A stretch of 57,851 bases of DNA from CAYSSJ01 sp964433675 (GTDB lineage Bacteria; Cloacimonadota; Cloacimonadia; Cloacimonadales; TCS61): the NCBI GenBank assembly GCA_964433675.1, contig CAYSSJ010000019.1:1-57851 (forward strand), written 5' to 3'. The notes beneath the pieces are model-generated. The model worked only from the letters and a program-made list of their open reading frames with translations, did not search any database and was not told the origin of the DNA. A program made the position numbers and the translations under genes. Shown piece after piece: positions 34,699-42,403 of this stretch. Every line of letters begins with the position of its first letter. Within the stretch, counting starts at the first letter, position 1.

Positions 34699-35157
34699 AT
34701 GGATAAGGATAAATTCTATAAAGTAATGGATTTGGCGATCAAGCGAGAAGTAGAGGCTTATGAATTTTACAAAGATGTGGCTGAGCGCATAGACGATAAA
34801 GCTATCCAGAAGATATTCAAAACTCTTGCCACAGAAGAAGTGGGACACAAAGACCTCTTGGAGAGATTCAAATATAATCCGGATTTACCGGTTAAGATGA
34901 GCTCTCCCGAGATCGATTATCATCTGGCAGAAGAAGTGGAACTACCAGAACTTTCTATTGATATGAAGCCAGCTGATGCTCTTGCTTTGGCTATGAAAAA
35001 GGAACAACTTGCCGTCGAATTCTATCGGAAACTGGCTAATCAGACAGAAGATGGAGACGTAAAGAAGCTGCTGCTGGAGATAGCTAATATGGAACTGTCT
35101 CATAAACAGAAACTCGAAAATGCCTATACAGACATAGCTTATGTAGAAGCATTTTGA
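34699..35157 (+). CDS. Ferritin-like diiron protein (rubrerythrin-type domain)
   Basis: A 152-residue four-helix ferritin-like domain with paired metal motifs: REVEAYEFYKDVAERI and ATEEVGHKDLLERF in the first half, KEQLAVEFYRKLANQ and EIANMELSHKQKLE in the second. It has no C-terminal rubredoxin domain, so it is an erythrin-type or ferritin-like protein. A peroxide-protection role beside oxygen-sensitive hydrogenase and formate dehydrogenase is plausible. AAGGAG precedes the ATG. It ends 15 bases before the tRNA-Sec gene and is probably co-transcribed with it. Confidence 0.8.
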   Translation: MDKDKFYKVMDLAIKREVEAYEFYKDVAERIDDKAIQKIFKTLATEEVGHKDLLERFKYNPDLPVKMSSPEIDYHLAEEVELPELSIDMKPADALALAMKKEQLAVEFYRKLANQTEDGDVKKLLLEIANMELSHKQKLENAYTDIAYVEAF

Positions 35158-35172
35158 AAAAATGATGGAAAA

Positions 35173-35267
35173 AGCGAGGAAGGATCTGGTGGTCCGGCTG
35201 GTCTGCAAAGCCAGTAGCGGGCGGATAAAACCGTCTGTGGCAGGTTCGATTCCTGCCCTCGCTGCCA
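35173..35267 (+). tRNA. selC: tRNA-Sec with anticodon GCA (reads cysteine codons UGC/UGU)
   Basis: 95 bases with encoded CCA. Acceptor AGCGAGG (35173-35179) pairs with CCTCGCT (35257-35263); the discriminator is G (35264). The D stem GGATC/GGTCC (35182-35186/35191-35195) closes a 4-base TGGT loop, as in tRNA-Sec. The anticodon loop is CTGCAAA (35203-35209), so the anticodon is GCA (35205-35207); E. coli tRNA-Sec has CTTCAAA, one base different. The variable arm is long: CGGGCGG/CCGTCTG (35218-35224/35231-35237) with a 6-base loop. The T arm is standard (GCAGG-TTCGATT-CCTGC). G73 disfavours charging by CysRS, which needs U73, and fits SerRS-SelA. selA and selB follow directly. Confidence 0.88.
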
Positions 35268-35282
35268 TTATAGGCTAAGCTT

Positions 35283-36656
35283 ATGATCTCTTCTGATGAA
35301 TATAAAAAAATACCGGCTGTTGATCTATTGCTAAACAATCCAACTATTAAAAAATTGTTAGCAGATTATAATCAGGATTTTATCAAGAGTATAGTGAGAG
35401 AAGTATTGGATAACCAGAGAGAAAAAGCATCAGCAGGGAAAAAGGTCGATAGTCATAAACAAATATGTGACGAGATCACTAAGCAAGTGACCAATATCTT
35501 GGAACCATCTTTGCTATCGGTGATCAATGCTACAGGCATATTACTTCATACAAATTTGGGACGAGCGAAATTGGGTGAGTACATTCTGGATAAAATCTCT
35601 CCCATAATTACCGGTTATTCAAACTTAGAGTTTGATTTATCTTCCGGTAAAAGAGGTGAGAGAAACATTCATATATCGAGCTTGATCCGATATATTACCG
35701 GCGCTGAAGATGCTATAGTGGTAAACAACAACGCTGCCGGAGTATATTTCGTTCTTCATCATTTTGCATCTGAACTGGAAGTAATAATTTCCCGGAGTGA
35801 ATTGATCGAGATCGGTGGCTCTTTTAGAATCCCCGATATCATCAGTACGAGTGGAGCCGTCATGCGCGAAGTAGGAACAACGAACCGAACTTATCTTCGA
35901 GATTATGAAAATGCTATCTCGTCTAAAACGAAGATTATCCTCAAAGCCCATAGATCGAACTATCACATTACTGGCTTTACTGCCGAACCGACATTATCCG
36001 AGCTATCCGAATTGGCTCATAAGCATAACTGTATGCTGGTGTATGACCTCGGTTCAGGCTTACTTCGCCGTCCTGATAGCTTGAATCTTACCGATGAACC
36101 AGATATAAAATCAGCTTTGAATGCCGGAGCAGATATCGTTATGTTCAGCGGCGACAAATTACTTGGTGGACCTCAGGCTGGCATTATTTGTGGGAAAAGT
36201 GAGTATATCAAAAAACTTGCCAAATCACCTTTGATGCGTGTATTGCGAGTAGGCAAACTGACTATCGCCGCCTTGCAAGCCGCTATGGTATGCTACTTGA
36301 GTGATAAGAATCTGGGCAGATTACCATTCTTTTCATATCTGAAAAGGGATAAAGACGAACTTCTGAGATTATCTAAACTGTTTCAGAACAAACTAAATAA
36401 ACACGGTATCGACTCCGAAATCGTCCAAAGCGAAGCATTTACCGGTGGGGGCACACTACCGGGACATTCGATCCCGAGTTTAGCCCTCAGGTTAAATGAT
36501 AATCAGAATGCCCAAGAACTTCACCATAGGCTAATGCAGGGTAATAATCCGATAGTTTCCATTCTTCGCAAAGGTGAGATCCTTTTTGATATGTTCTGTC
36601 TAACAGAGAGTGATATAGACATTATTGCCGCTAAAATCTCAGATCTAATTAACTAA
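35283..36656 (+). CDS. selA: L-seryl-tRNA(Sec) selenium transferase SelA
   Basis: 457 residues, normal for SelA. It converts Ser-tRNA(Sec) to Sec-tRNA(Sec) with selenophosphate on a PLP cofactor. Visible are the N-terminal tRNA-binding helical region, INATGILLHTNLGRAKL, the YSNLEFDLSSGKRGERN segment, and the PLP lysine K292 in FSGDKLLGGPQ. It begins 15 bases after the tRNA-Sec CCA end, with only a weak ribosome binding site (TAGGCTAAGC), and is followed by selB after 5 bases. Nothing in the sequence suggests loss of function. Confidence 0.96.
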   Translation: MISSDEYKKIPAVDLLLNNPTIKKLLADYNQDFIKSIVREVLDNQREKASAGKKVDSHKQICDEITKQVTNILEPSLLSVINATGILLHTNLGRAKLGEYILDKISPIITGYSNLEFDLSSGKRGERNIHISSLIRYITGAEDAIVVNNNAAGVYFVLHHFASELEVIISRSELIEIGGSFRIPDIISTSGAVMREVGTTNRTYLRDYENAISSKTKIILKAHRSNYHITGFTAEPTLSELSELAHKHNCMLVYDLGSGLLRRPDSLNLTDEPDIKSALNAGADIVMFSGDKLLGGPQAGIICGKSEYIKKLAKSPLMRVLRVGKLTIAALQAAMVCYLSDKNLGRLPFFSYLKRDKDELLRLSKLFQNKLNKHGIDSEIVQSEAFTGGGTLPGHSIPSLALRLNDNQNAQELHHRLMQGNNPIVSILRKGEILFDMFCLTESDIDIIAAKISDLIN

Positions 36657-36661
36657 TTTTT

Positions 36662-38608
36662 ATGAAACATCTTATCATGGGTACCGCCGGTCATATCGAT
36701 CATGGCAAAACCAGTCTGGTCAAATCTCTTACTAAAATCGATTGTGATACTCATCCGGAGGAAAAGCTCAGAGGCATCACGATCAATCTGGGATTCGCAC
36801 ACATTACTTTACCGAATCAGATGCAAATTGGCATTGTCGATGTACCCGGACATAGTGATTTTGTAAACACTATGATCGCCGGCGCCTGTGGTATAGATTT
36901 CGTCATGTTCACCATCGCAGCGGACAGCGGAGTAATGCCGCAAACGATAGAGCATCTGCAGATAATGGATCTGTTGGGAATAAAAAGTGGATTTATAGCT
37001 CTCACCAAAGCCGATCTGGTAGATAATGAGCTTCTGGAAATAGCCAAAGATGAAATTCGGGAAGCCGTTAGCGGCACTTTTCTACAAGATGCTCCTATCA
37101 TTCCGACTTCGGTAAAAACAAAGCAAGGTTTAGAAGAGGTAATCAAAAAGATCGAAGCTATTAGTGAATCACTGCCGGAGCGCTCACAAGGTGAAATTTT
37201 CCGTATGTACATCGATCGCATCTTTACCGTTTCCGGGTTTGGCTCGGTAGTAACCGGCTCAGTACTGAGTGGCTCCATTTCTAATTATGATAACGTATAT
37301 ATGTTACCCGGTGCCAAAGAACTACGCATTCGAAAAATGGAACGCTACAAAAAAGAAACTAAGCAGATTTTTAGCGGAGATAGAGCTTCTCTAAATTTAG
37401 TTGGTTTGGAAAGAGACCAATTCAAACGTGGAATGATGCTATCCGATAGAGTGATTCAATCGACAACTATGATTGATTGTAAGCTAAAACTTTTTTCTGA
37501 ATCCCACACTATACCGCTCTGGTCTCAGGTTATATTCTTATCAGGCACATACCAAACTCAAGCCCGTTTGCATCTTTTGGATAGCAACAGATTGGAGCCC
37601 GGAAGCATTGCTCTGGCACAAATTCATCTTTCGGAAAAGGCAGTTTTACAAACCGGTGATCCTTTCATCATCCGAAACAGCTCAGGAGATAGAACTCTGG
37701 GAGGCGGTACCATTATTGACGCTTATCCTCTAAAACATCGACGCCGTCCTTCCAAACTGATAAAAGAGCTTGAGAATATAGCAACCGGTGATGTTCCGGC
37801 TTTGATCCTTCAGGAACTGAAAAAAAGAATGCGAGCGGTTTCTCATCAGGAAATCGCAACCATATTGAACTGTGCTGAATCGGAGATCTTGAAATCAATA
37901 TCAGAATCTCTTTCGGACGAGATCATCACCATACCTGGCAAAGAGAGTGCATTTTTGATGCTGCGCCAGGAAAAGGAAAAGCTTAGAGCGAAAATAATTC
38001 GTCATCTGCAAACTTTTCATAAGAGAAACCCGCTCGATGACGGAGGTCGAACTACCGAAGAACTGATGGGAATATTCGGTTTGCAAAGAGATGTGACAAA
38101 CGAACAAGTATTGAAACTCATCCTATCTGAATTGGAAAGAGAAAATCAGCTCAAACGAGTACGCCAAACTTGGGCTCTTGCCGATCATAATGTAAGATTG
38201 GAGGAAGATGAAGAACGCCAAGTTTCTTTTGTAGCAAACTTTATAGCCAGTTGTGGTATGCGGGTGCCTCTAATGTCCCGCCTGATACCTGCATCAGAGG
38301 AAATTGGCATTTCGGAAACAAAATTGAAACAGATCTTAAGATTATTAGTGAACAAGAGTAAAGTTTACAACATTGATGGCAATTTTATCTGGGCAGAATT
38401 GGTTGATAAATACAGAAAGACACTACTCGAGCATCTGAATCAAACTAAAGAGGGAATAACAGTAGCACAATTTCGTGATCTGATCGATGGTAATCGGAAA
38501 CTCTGCCTTCTCTTACTGGCACAATATGATACCGAAGGAGTAACTGTGCGTAAAGGTGATTACCGCCATATCACCGAAAAAGGTAGGAAATTTCTGAGGG
38601 AAAATTGA
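36662..38608 (+). CDS. selB: Selenocysteine-specific elongation factor SelB
   Basis: 648 residues. The EF-Tu-like part has G1 (GHIDHGKTS, residues 10-18), G3 (DVPGHSDF) and G4 (TKADL), then two beta-barrel domains. The C-terminal third (about 380-648) consists of winged-helix repeats that bind the SECIS loop in characterised SelB proteins (for example DGGRTTEELMGIFGLQ and VSFVANFIASCGMRVP). Retention of the full C-terminus implies that SECIS elements still exist in this genome, although no UGA-containing selenoprotein gene is seen here. It is convergent with yedF with only 35 bases between. Confidence 0.95.
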   Translation: MKHLIMGTAGHIDHGKTSLVKSLTKIDCDTHPEEKLRGITINLGFAHITLPNQMQIGIVDVPGHSDFVNTMIAGACGIDFVMFTIAADSGVMPQTIEHLQIMDLLGIKSGFIALTKADLVDNELLEIAKDEIREAVSGTFLQDAPIIPTSVKTKQGLEEVIKKIEAISESLPERSQGEIFRMYIDRIFTVSGFGSVVTGSVLSGSISNYDNVYMLPGAKELRIRKMERYKKETKQIFSGDRASLNLVGLERDQFKRGMMLSDRVIQSTTMIDCKLKLFSESHTIPLWSQVIFLSGTYQTQARLHLLDSNRLEPGSIALAQIHLSEKAVLQTGDPFIIRNSSGDRTLGGGTIIDAYPLKHRRRPSKLIKELENIATGDVPALILQELKKRMRAVSHQEIATILNCAESEILKSISESLSDEIITIPGKESAFLMLRQEKEKLRAKIIRHLQTFHKRNPLDDGGRTTEELMGIFGLQRDVTNEQVLKLILSELERENQLKRVRQTWALADHNVRLEEDEERQVSFVANFIASCGMRVPLMSRLIPASEEIGISETKLKQILRLLVNKSKVYNIDGNFIWAELVDKYRKTLLEHLNQTKEGITVAQFRDLIDGNRKLCLLLLAQYDTEGVTVRKGDYRHITEKGRKFLREN

Positions 38609-38643
38609 ACTTGGCAAACTTTTCGCTTACCTTTCTAATCTTT

Positions 38644-39249
38644 TCATATTTTTATGACAGAGTATTTACCCATCAGTTTTTCAGCAATATCATACATATT
38701 TGAGATAGTTCCCACTGCCAGTTCTCTTTTGAGTTTGTAAAAATCTAAGCAAGTACCACAAGCTATGATATCCACTCCTTCTTTACCAAGAGCTTGTAGA
38801 GATGAGATGCCCTCAGCTCCATGAATGGCTAATCTTACTCCACTATTCATCAATATTATCATTCTGGGCTTATTACCTATCTGAGTGAGCGAGAATAAAA
38901 ATGATCCCATTAGCTTTTTCCCCAACTCCGGATCGCCCACTCCTAGTATATCGGATGTAATTAAGAGTAGTTTATCATTTGAAACCTTGATATTTTCGAT
39001 ATCCTCATGATCATCCTCAGCCGTTTCTTCCAGATCTTCTACTATAGTAATGTGAAAATCAGCTCCTTTTTGATTTACGGAAGTCACCTTAAAACCGCAA
39101 TTAGTAACAAATCTGGTGACATTCTGACGAGCTACATCATTATCTACGATCACTATCAATTCGGTAAAGTCTCCCTCTTCTAAAGCTTGTTTGGTTTTAA
39201 TCACCGGCTGGGGACAGGGTAAGTTTCGGGTATCAACTTTTTTTATCAT
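38644..39249 (-). CDS. yedF: YedF selenium-metabolism protein (TusA-like plus DsrE-like)
   Basis: 201 residues. The N-terminal TusA/SirA-like domain has the motif RNLPCPQPVIKTKQAL, and the C-terminal DsrE-like domain has FLFSLTQIGNKPRMIILMNSG and CGTCLDFYKL. This two-domain form is known as the selenium metabolism protein YedF and occurs with selD in selenium-using anaerobes; delivery or handling of reactive selenium is the usual proposal. It overlaps the DUF3343 gene by 17 bases and is the last gene of the selD unit. Confidence 0.92.
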   Translation of the reverse strand: MIKKVDTRNLPCPQPVIKTKQALEEGDFTELIVIVDNDVARQNVTRFVTNCGFKVTSVNQKGADFHITIVEDLEETAEDDHEDIENIKVSNDKLLLITSDILGVGDPELGKKLMGSFLFSLTQIGNKPRMIILMNSGVRLAIHGAEGISSLQALGKEGVDIIACGTCLDFYKLKRELAVGTISNMYDIAEKLMGKYSVIKI

Positions 39250-39490
39250 ATTTTGCTCCTTTTGCAGTTTCTATTTTCTCATACAGATTTTCGAATGAAA
39301 TGGCATTACCTTCCAAAAGTTTTCTTATATTTTTCAAATTGCTCTCTTCGATAAGCAAAACCAACCCACAATCATTACCGAGCGCTCTTGGCAGTGGTAT
39401 TAGCTGACATTCGGGATAATGCTTCCTAACAGTTTTATGTGCTTGCATGGCAGTGTGAGTATTTTGGAAAGTAACTATAAACTCATTCAT
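39233..39490 (-). CDS. DUF3343 putative Se/S carrier-like protein
   Basis: 85 residues that match DUF3343: FIVTFQNTHTAMQAHKTVRK, LIPLPRALGNDCGLVLLIEE and a C-terminal FENLYEKI. The single conserved cysteine in GNDCGL is characteristic. These small proteins are found next to yedF, selD and related genes and are thought to carry or transfer sulfur or selenium. It lies 3 bases after the selD stop and overlaps yedF. Confidence 0.88.
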   Translation of the reverse strand: MNEFIVTFQNTHTAMQAHKTVRKHYPECQLIPLPRALGNDCGLVLLIEESNLKNIRKLLEGNAISFENLYEKIETAKGAKYDKKS

Positions 39491-39493
39491 TCT

Positions 39494-40540
39494 TTATCCA
39501 TTGACGATCTTTACTTTTTGAGGATGCGCGTCTGTTGTTTTTCCGATGAGCATAGCTTCTACTCCGGCTTTCTGCATGTCTCTCATCAAGGCTTTTGTTT
39601 CGCTTCTATTGATCATAAACAAAAGTCCTCCTGAAGTTTGCGGATCGAAAATAATATCCGAAACAATCGGCTTCAGATCTTCACTTTTGATAATTGAATG
39701 TGCAAAATAATTTCGGTTCTTATAAGTGCCTTCCGGGATCAATCCCATAGAAGCATAGTCTGTAACTTCGGGCAGCAATTTGATCGCTGTAAAATCGATT
39801 TTGCATCCCAAATGGGTATTATGGATCATCTCATGCAGATGACCTATCAATCCGAAACCAGTGACATCAGTACAAGCGGAAACTTGATACTTGGAGATAA
39901 TTTCAGCGCTATACTTATTCAACATAGCCATTGTTCGGATAAACTCTTTTTCGGCATGTTTAGATGCCAACCCTCCCCTTAGAGCTGTATTGATGATTCC
40001 CGATCCCAGCGGTTTTGTTAGGATGATATTCTGATCTATTTCTGCGGTATTATTGTATAAAATCTTGTGCGGATCTACCAACCCTGAGACAGCAAAACCA
40101 TATTTCAATTCTTTATCTTCGATACTATGCCCGCCTACTAAGGCACAATCTGCTTCTTCCATTTTGGATATTGCTCCGTTTGTGATAGAACTCAATACTT
40201 CACCAGCCAGCAGCTCTGTTGGAAAGCAAACGATACTAAGAGCAGAGATCGGCTTTGCTCCCATAGCATAGATATCGGAAAGAGCATTGGCAGCGGCAAT
40301 CTGGCCAAACTCATAAGGATCATCTACGATGGGCGGAAAGAAGTCTACCGATTGGACGAGGGCAATTTCATCATTCAAAGCTACTATCCCGGCATCTTCC
40401 GAATTTGAGAAATCGGACAATACCTGCGGTTGGGGCTTGTATCGGATAGATTTCAACATACTGTTTAAGGCACACGGCCCTAATTTGGCTCCGCAACCGG
40501 AGTACCTGGTAAACTTAGTTAACTTTATTTCATCACTCAT
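39494..40540 (-). CDS. selD: Selenide, water dikinase SelD; probable selenoprotein with a UGC Sec codon
   Basis: 348 residues from the ATG at 40540, which has AAGGAAG upstream; a GTG two codons earlier is less likely. It makes selenophosphate from selenide and ATP. Motifs are YSGCGAKLGP (catalytic C16 and Lys), the DNSEDAG-type segment SNSEDAGIV, FFPPIVDDPYEFGQIAAANALSDIYAMG and GGHSIEDKELKYG. The position equal to E. coli Cys17 or Sec in other organisms is C16, encoded by TGC (40495-40493), with a hairpin after nine bases. The second Cys of the usual GCGCK is Ala, as in many homologues. Confidence 0.95.
   Translation of the reverse strand: MSDEIKLTKFTRYSGCGAKLGPCALNSMLKSIRYKPQPQVLSDFSNSEDAGIVALNDEIALVQSVDFFPPIVDDPYEFGQIAAANALSDIYAMGAKPISALSIVCFPTELLAGEVLSSITNGAISKMEEADCALVGGHSIEDKELKYGFAVSGLVDPHKILYNNTAEIDQNIILTKPLGSGIINTALRGGLASKHAEKEFIRTMAMLNKYSAEIISKYQVSACTDVTGFGLIGHLHEMIHNTHLGCKIDFTAIKLLPEVTDYASMGLIPEGTYKNRNYFAHSIIKSEDLKPIVSDIIFDPQTSGGLLFMINRSETKALMRDMQKAGVEAMLIGKTTDAHPQKVKIVNG
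40465..40495 (-). promoter_or_regulatory. SECIS-like hairpin after the TGC catalytic codon of selD
   Basis: On the minus strand the TGC codon (40495-40493) is followed after nine bases by a 7-bp stem (TTAGGGC, 40483-40477, with GCCTTAA, 40471-40465; one G-U pair) and a 5-base loop CGTGT. The loop begins 17 bases after the codon and has G in its second position. Both fit general bacterial SECIS rules (apical loop about 16-37 bases downstream, G among the first two loop bases). Confidence 0.65.
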
Positions 40541-40559
40541 ATTCACTTCCTTTGCGAAA

Positions 40560-40589
40560 ATAATTTTTTTTGATTGGTAAAAAAGTCAA
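40560..40589 (-). promoter_or_regulatory. Candidate promoter of the selD unit
   Basis: Minus-strand TTGACT (40589-40584) is followed by an A/T-only stretch with TTATTTTCG about 20 bases downstream, 44 bases before the selD start. It is divergent from the mtnA promoter. Confidence 0.3.
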
Positions 40590-40616
40590 TAGATTTATAA
40601 TTTATGAAAATCAGTC

Positions 40617-40647
40617 TTGACAAACATCTGATCCAAAAGAATATATT
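40617..40647 (+). promoter_or_regulatory. Candidate promoter of the mtnA unit
   Basis: TTGACA (40617-40622), then 19 bases, then TATATT (40642-40647), about 110 bases before the mtnA start. The leader (40660-40758) is open in frame with mtnA, but the ribosome binding site points to the internal ATG. No SAM riboswitch features were recognised in it. Confidence 0.45.
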
Positions 40648-40758
40648 CTCCAAGATCAATTGAAGAGAAAAAATTATAAGAAAGCAACCTTTCTCAGCAG
40701 AGTCAGGTGTAGTTTCTCATCTGGTTTTTCTTGTTATCGTTTTCTCGGAAGGATAGTT

Positions 40759-41811
40759 ATGAAAGTTGATGGCAAACATTATCGCAGTGTGTGGATGAAA
40801 GCTGGTTTAGTCTATGGCATTGATCAGCAGAAACTACCCTACGAATTTTCGCTCTTCACCCTTAGTGATCATCATCAGTGTTGTGAAGCGCTCGAGAGTA
40901 TGTTGGTAAGAGGTGCTGGCACGATCGGCTCCATGGCAGCTTATGCTATGGTGCTAGCTTTCATCGAAGCTCCCAACTCTGAGATTGAGGAATATGTTAC
41001 AAAAGCGAAACATAAGATTGAATCCACTCGCCCAACCGCACAAAGTCTCTTCTACTCTACCAATCGTGTCTTCGAACACGCCATTTTATCTAAAGATCAT
41101 AGCAAAGCTGCCCTAAGAGAAGCTGAGCTGATAGCCCAAGAAGATGTGGATGCGTGTAAACAGATAGGAGAATTTGGTTTTGAGCTTATCAAAGATAATT
41201 TTGGGATTCTAACTCATTGCAATGCCGGTTGGTTAGCAACGACAGATTATGGAACTGCTCTCTCTCCTATCTATTTGGCAAACAGGCGGAAATCTAATCT
41301 TTTCGTTTTTGTGGATGAGACCAGACCACGCTGTCAGGGAAGCAAACTTACAGCTTGGGAACTGAATAATGAGAAAGTACCTCATAGCATCATTGCCGAT
41401 AATGCAGCTGCTCAGTTGATGTCAGAGGGAAAAATAGATATTCTCATCACGGGTGCAGACAGGATCGCAGCAAATGGAGACGTAGCTAATAAGATCGGTA
41501 CTCTGCAAAAAGCGATCTGCGCAAATCATTTCGATATTCCATTTTATGTAGCTGCACCCACTTCTGTGATTGATTTTGCATGTGAATCGGGCACAAAAAT
41601 CCCGATTGAGACCAGAGAGGAAGAAGAGCTAACTAAGATCGATTGTTATTGGCAGAAAAAGCATATTAGAGCCGATTTTGCTTCGCCCGGCTCACCCGCC
41701 TACAATCCCGCTTTCGATGTTACTCCTGCCAATCTGATAACCGGTATCATTACTGAAAAGGGTATCTTTAAGCCGAAGGAGTTAAAGCAGCTATGTTTTA
41801 CCAAGGTGTAA
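40759..41811 (+). CDS. mtnA: Methylthioribose-1-phosphate isomerase MtnA
   Basis: 350 residues from the ATG at 40759, with GGAAGGA six bases upstream. An upstream in-frame extension lacks family similarity and is left out. It isomerises 5-methylthioribose-1-phosphate to methylthioribulose-1-phosphate in salvage of 5'-methylthioadenosine. Conserved segments are VRGAGTIGSMAAYAM, LTHCNAGWLATTDYGTAL (catalytic Cys), VDETRPRCQGSKLTAWEL and TGADRIAANGDVANKIGT (catalytic Asp). The spacing of these motifs distinguishes it from eIF2B-like subunits. Its end overlaps the class II aldolase gene by 19 bases, so the pair is coupled. Confidence 0.92.
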   Translation: MKVDGKHYRSVWMKAGLVYGIDQQKLPYEFSLFTLSDHHQCCEALESMLVRGAGTIGSMAAYAMVLAFIEAPNSEIEEYVTKAKHKIESTRPTAQSLFYSTNRVFEHAILSKDHSKAALREAELIAQEDVDACKQIGEFGFELIKDNFGILTHCNAGWLATTDYGTALSPIYLANRRKSNLFVFVDETRPRCQGSKLTAWELNNEKVPHSIIADNAAAQLMSEGKIDILITGADRIAANGDVANKIGTLQKAICANHFDIPFYVAAPTSVIDFACESGTKIPIETREEEELTKIDCYWQKKHIRADFASPGSPAYNPAFDVTPANLITGIITEKGIFKPKELKQLCFTKV

Positions 41812-42377
41812 AATTTCAGACCGAATTTTTGGAAAAGAAAGCACCAAAAGATAAACGCTTAGAAGAGCTGAAGTATTGGTGTATGATATTTCATAATAAA
41901 AATTTATGCCCACCTTATGAAGGGGGTTCTTATGGGAATATGAGTTTCAGACTAACAGAAGGGTCGGACGAATTCATCATCACAGGCTCACGGATAGGCA
42001 TGAAAGCTGATTTGGATAATCATTCTTTTGTACATGTAAAAAACTGTGACCTTGTTACAAAAACCATCTATGCATCCGGTTGTAAAGAGCCTTCGTCCGA
42101 AACTATGCTACATTGGTCACTTTACAAAGCCCGTCCCGAGGTAAATGCTATCTTTCACGGGCACTCAGCTCAAATCCTGAAAAATACTAAAAATTTGGAA
42201 TTGCCCACCACTTCAAAAGAAGAGCCATATGGTTCTGTGGCATTGGTTGAGAAAGTTTTGGACTGTGTGGATGATTTGAATTTCATCATTATGAAGAATC
42301 ATGGATTTATTGCTTTGGGCAGAAATATGACTGAAACAGGCGAAATTACATTGACAGTCTTGAAAAAATGTAGTTGA
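41793..42377 (+). CDS. Class II aldolase/adducin-family protein (MtnB-like or DHAP-shunt aldolase)
   Basis: 194 residues with the class II aldolase fold: GGSYGNMSFRL, ITGSRIGMKADL, EPSSETMLHWSLYKARP, IFHGHS (metal histidines) and MKNHGFIALG (third histidine). With mtnA the product would act on methylthioribulose-1-phosphate. Either it dehydrates it (MtnB, Met salvage) or cleaves it to DHAP and methylthioacetaldehyde (the anaerobic DHAP shunt). No mtnC/mtnD/mtnW is adjacent and the rest of the Met salvage route needs O2, so the aldolase role is more likely in an anaerobe. The sequence alone does not decide. Confidence 0.8.
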   Translation: MFYQGVKFQTEFLEKKAPKDKRLEELKYWCMIFHNKNLCPPYEGGSYGNMSFRLTEGSDEFIITGSRIGMKADLDNHSFVHVKNCDLVTKTIYASGCKEPSSETMLHWSLYKARPEVNAIFHGHSAQILKNTKNLELPTTSKEEPYGSVALVEKVLDCVDDLNFIIMKNHGFIALGRNMTETGEITLTVLKKCS

Positions 42378-42403
42378 TTGTTAAATATAAATCGGAGGTA
42401 ATT

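Noticed and set aside
35173..35267. Ordinary tRNA-Cys, judged from the GCA anticodon
   Set aside because: The long variable arm, 4-base D loop and G discriminator are not those of tRNA-Cys, and the gene sits directly before selA-selB. A tRNA-Sec-like tRNA-Cys remains the main alternative and is noted in the findings.
40660..40758. N-terminal extension of MtnA from an upstream in-frame codon
   Set aside because: The extra 33 residues are not like MtnA, and a GGAAGGA site points to the ATG at 40759.
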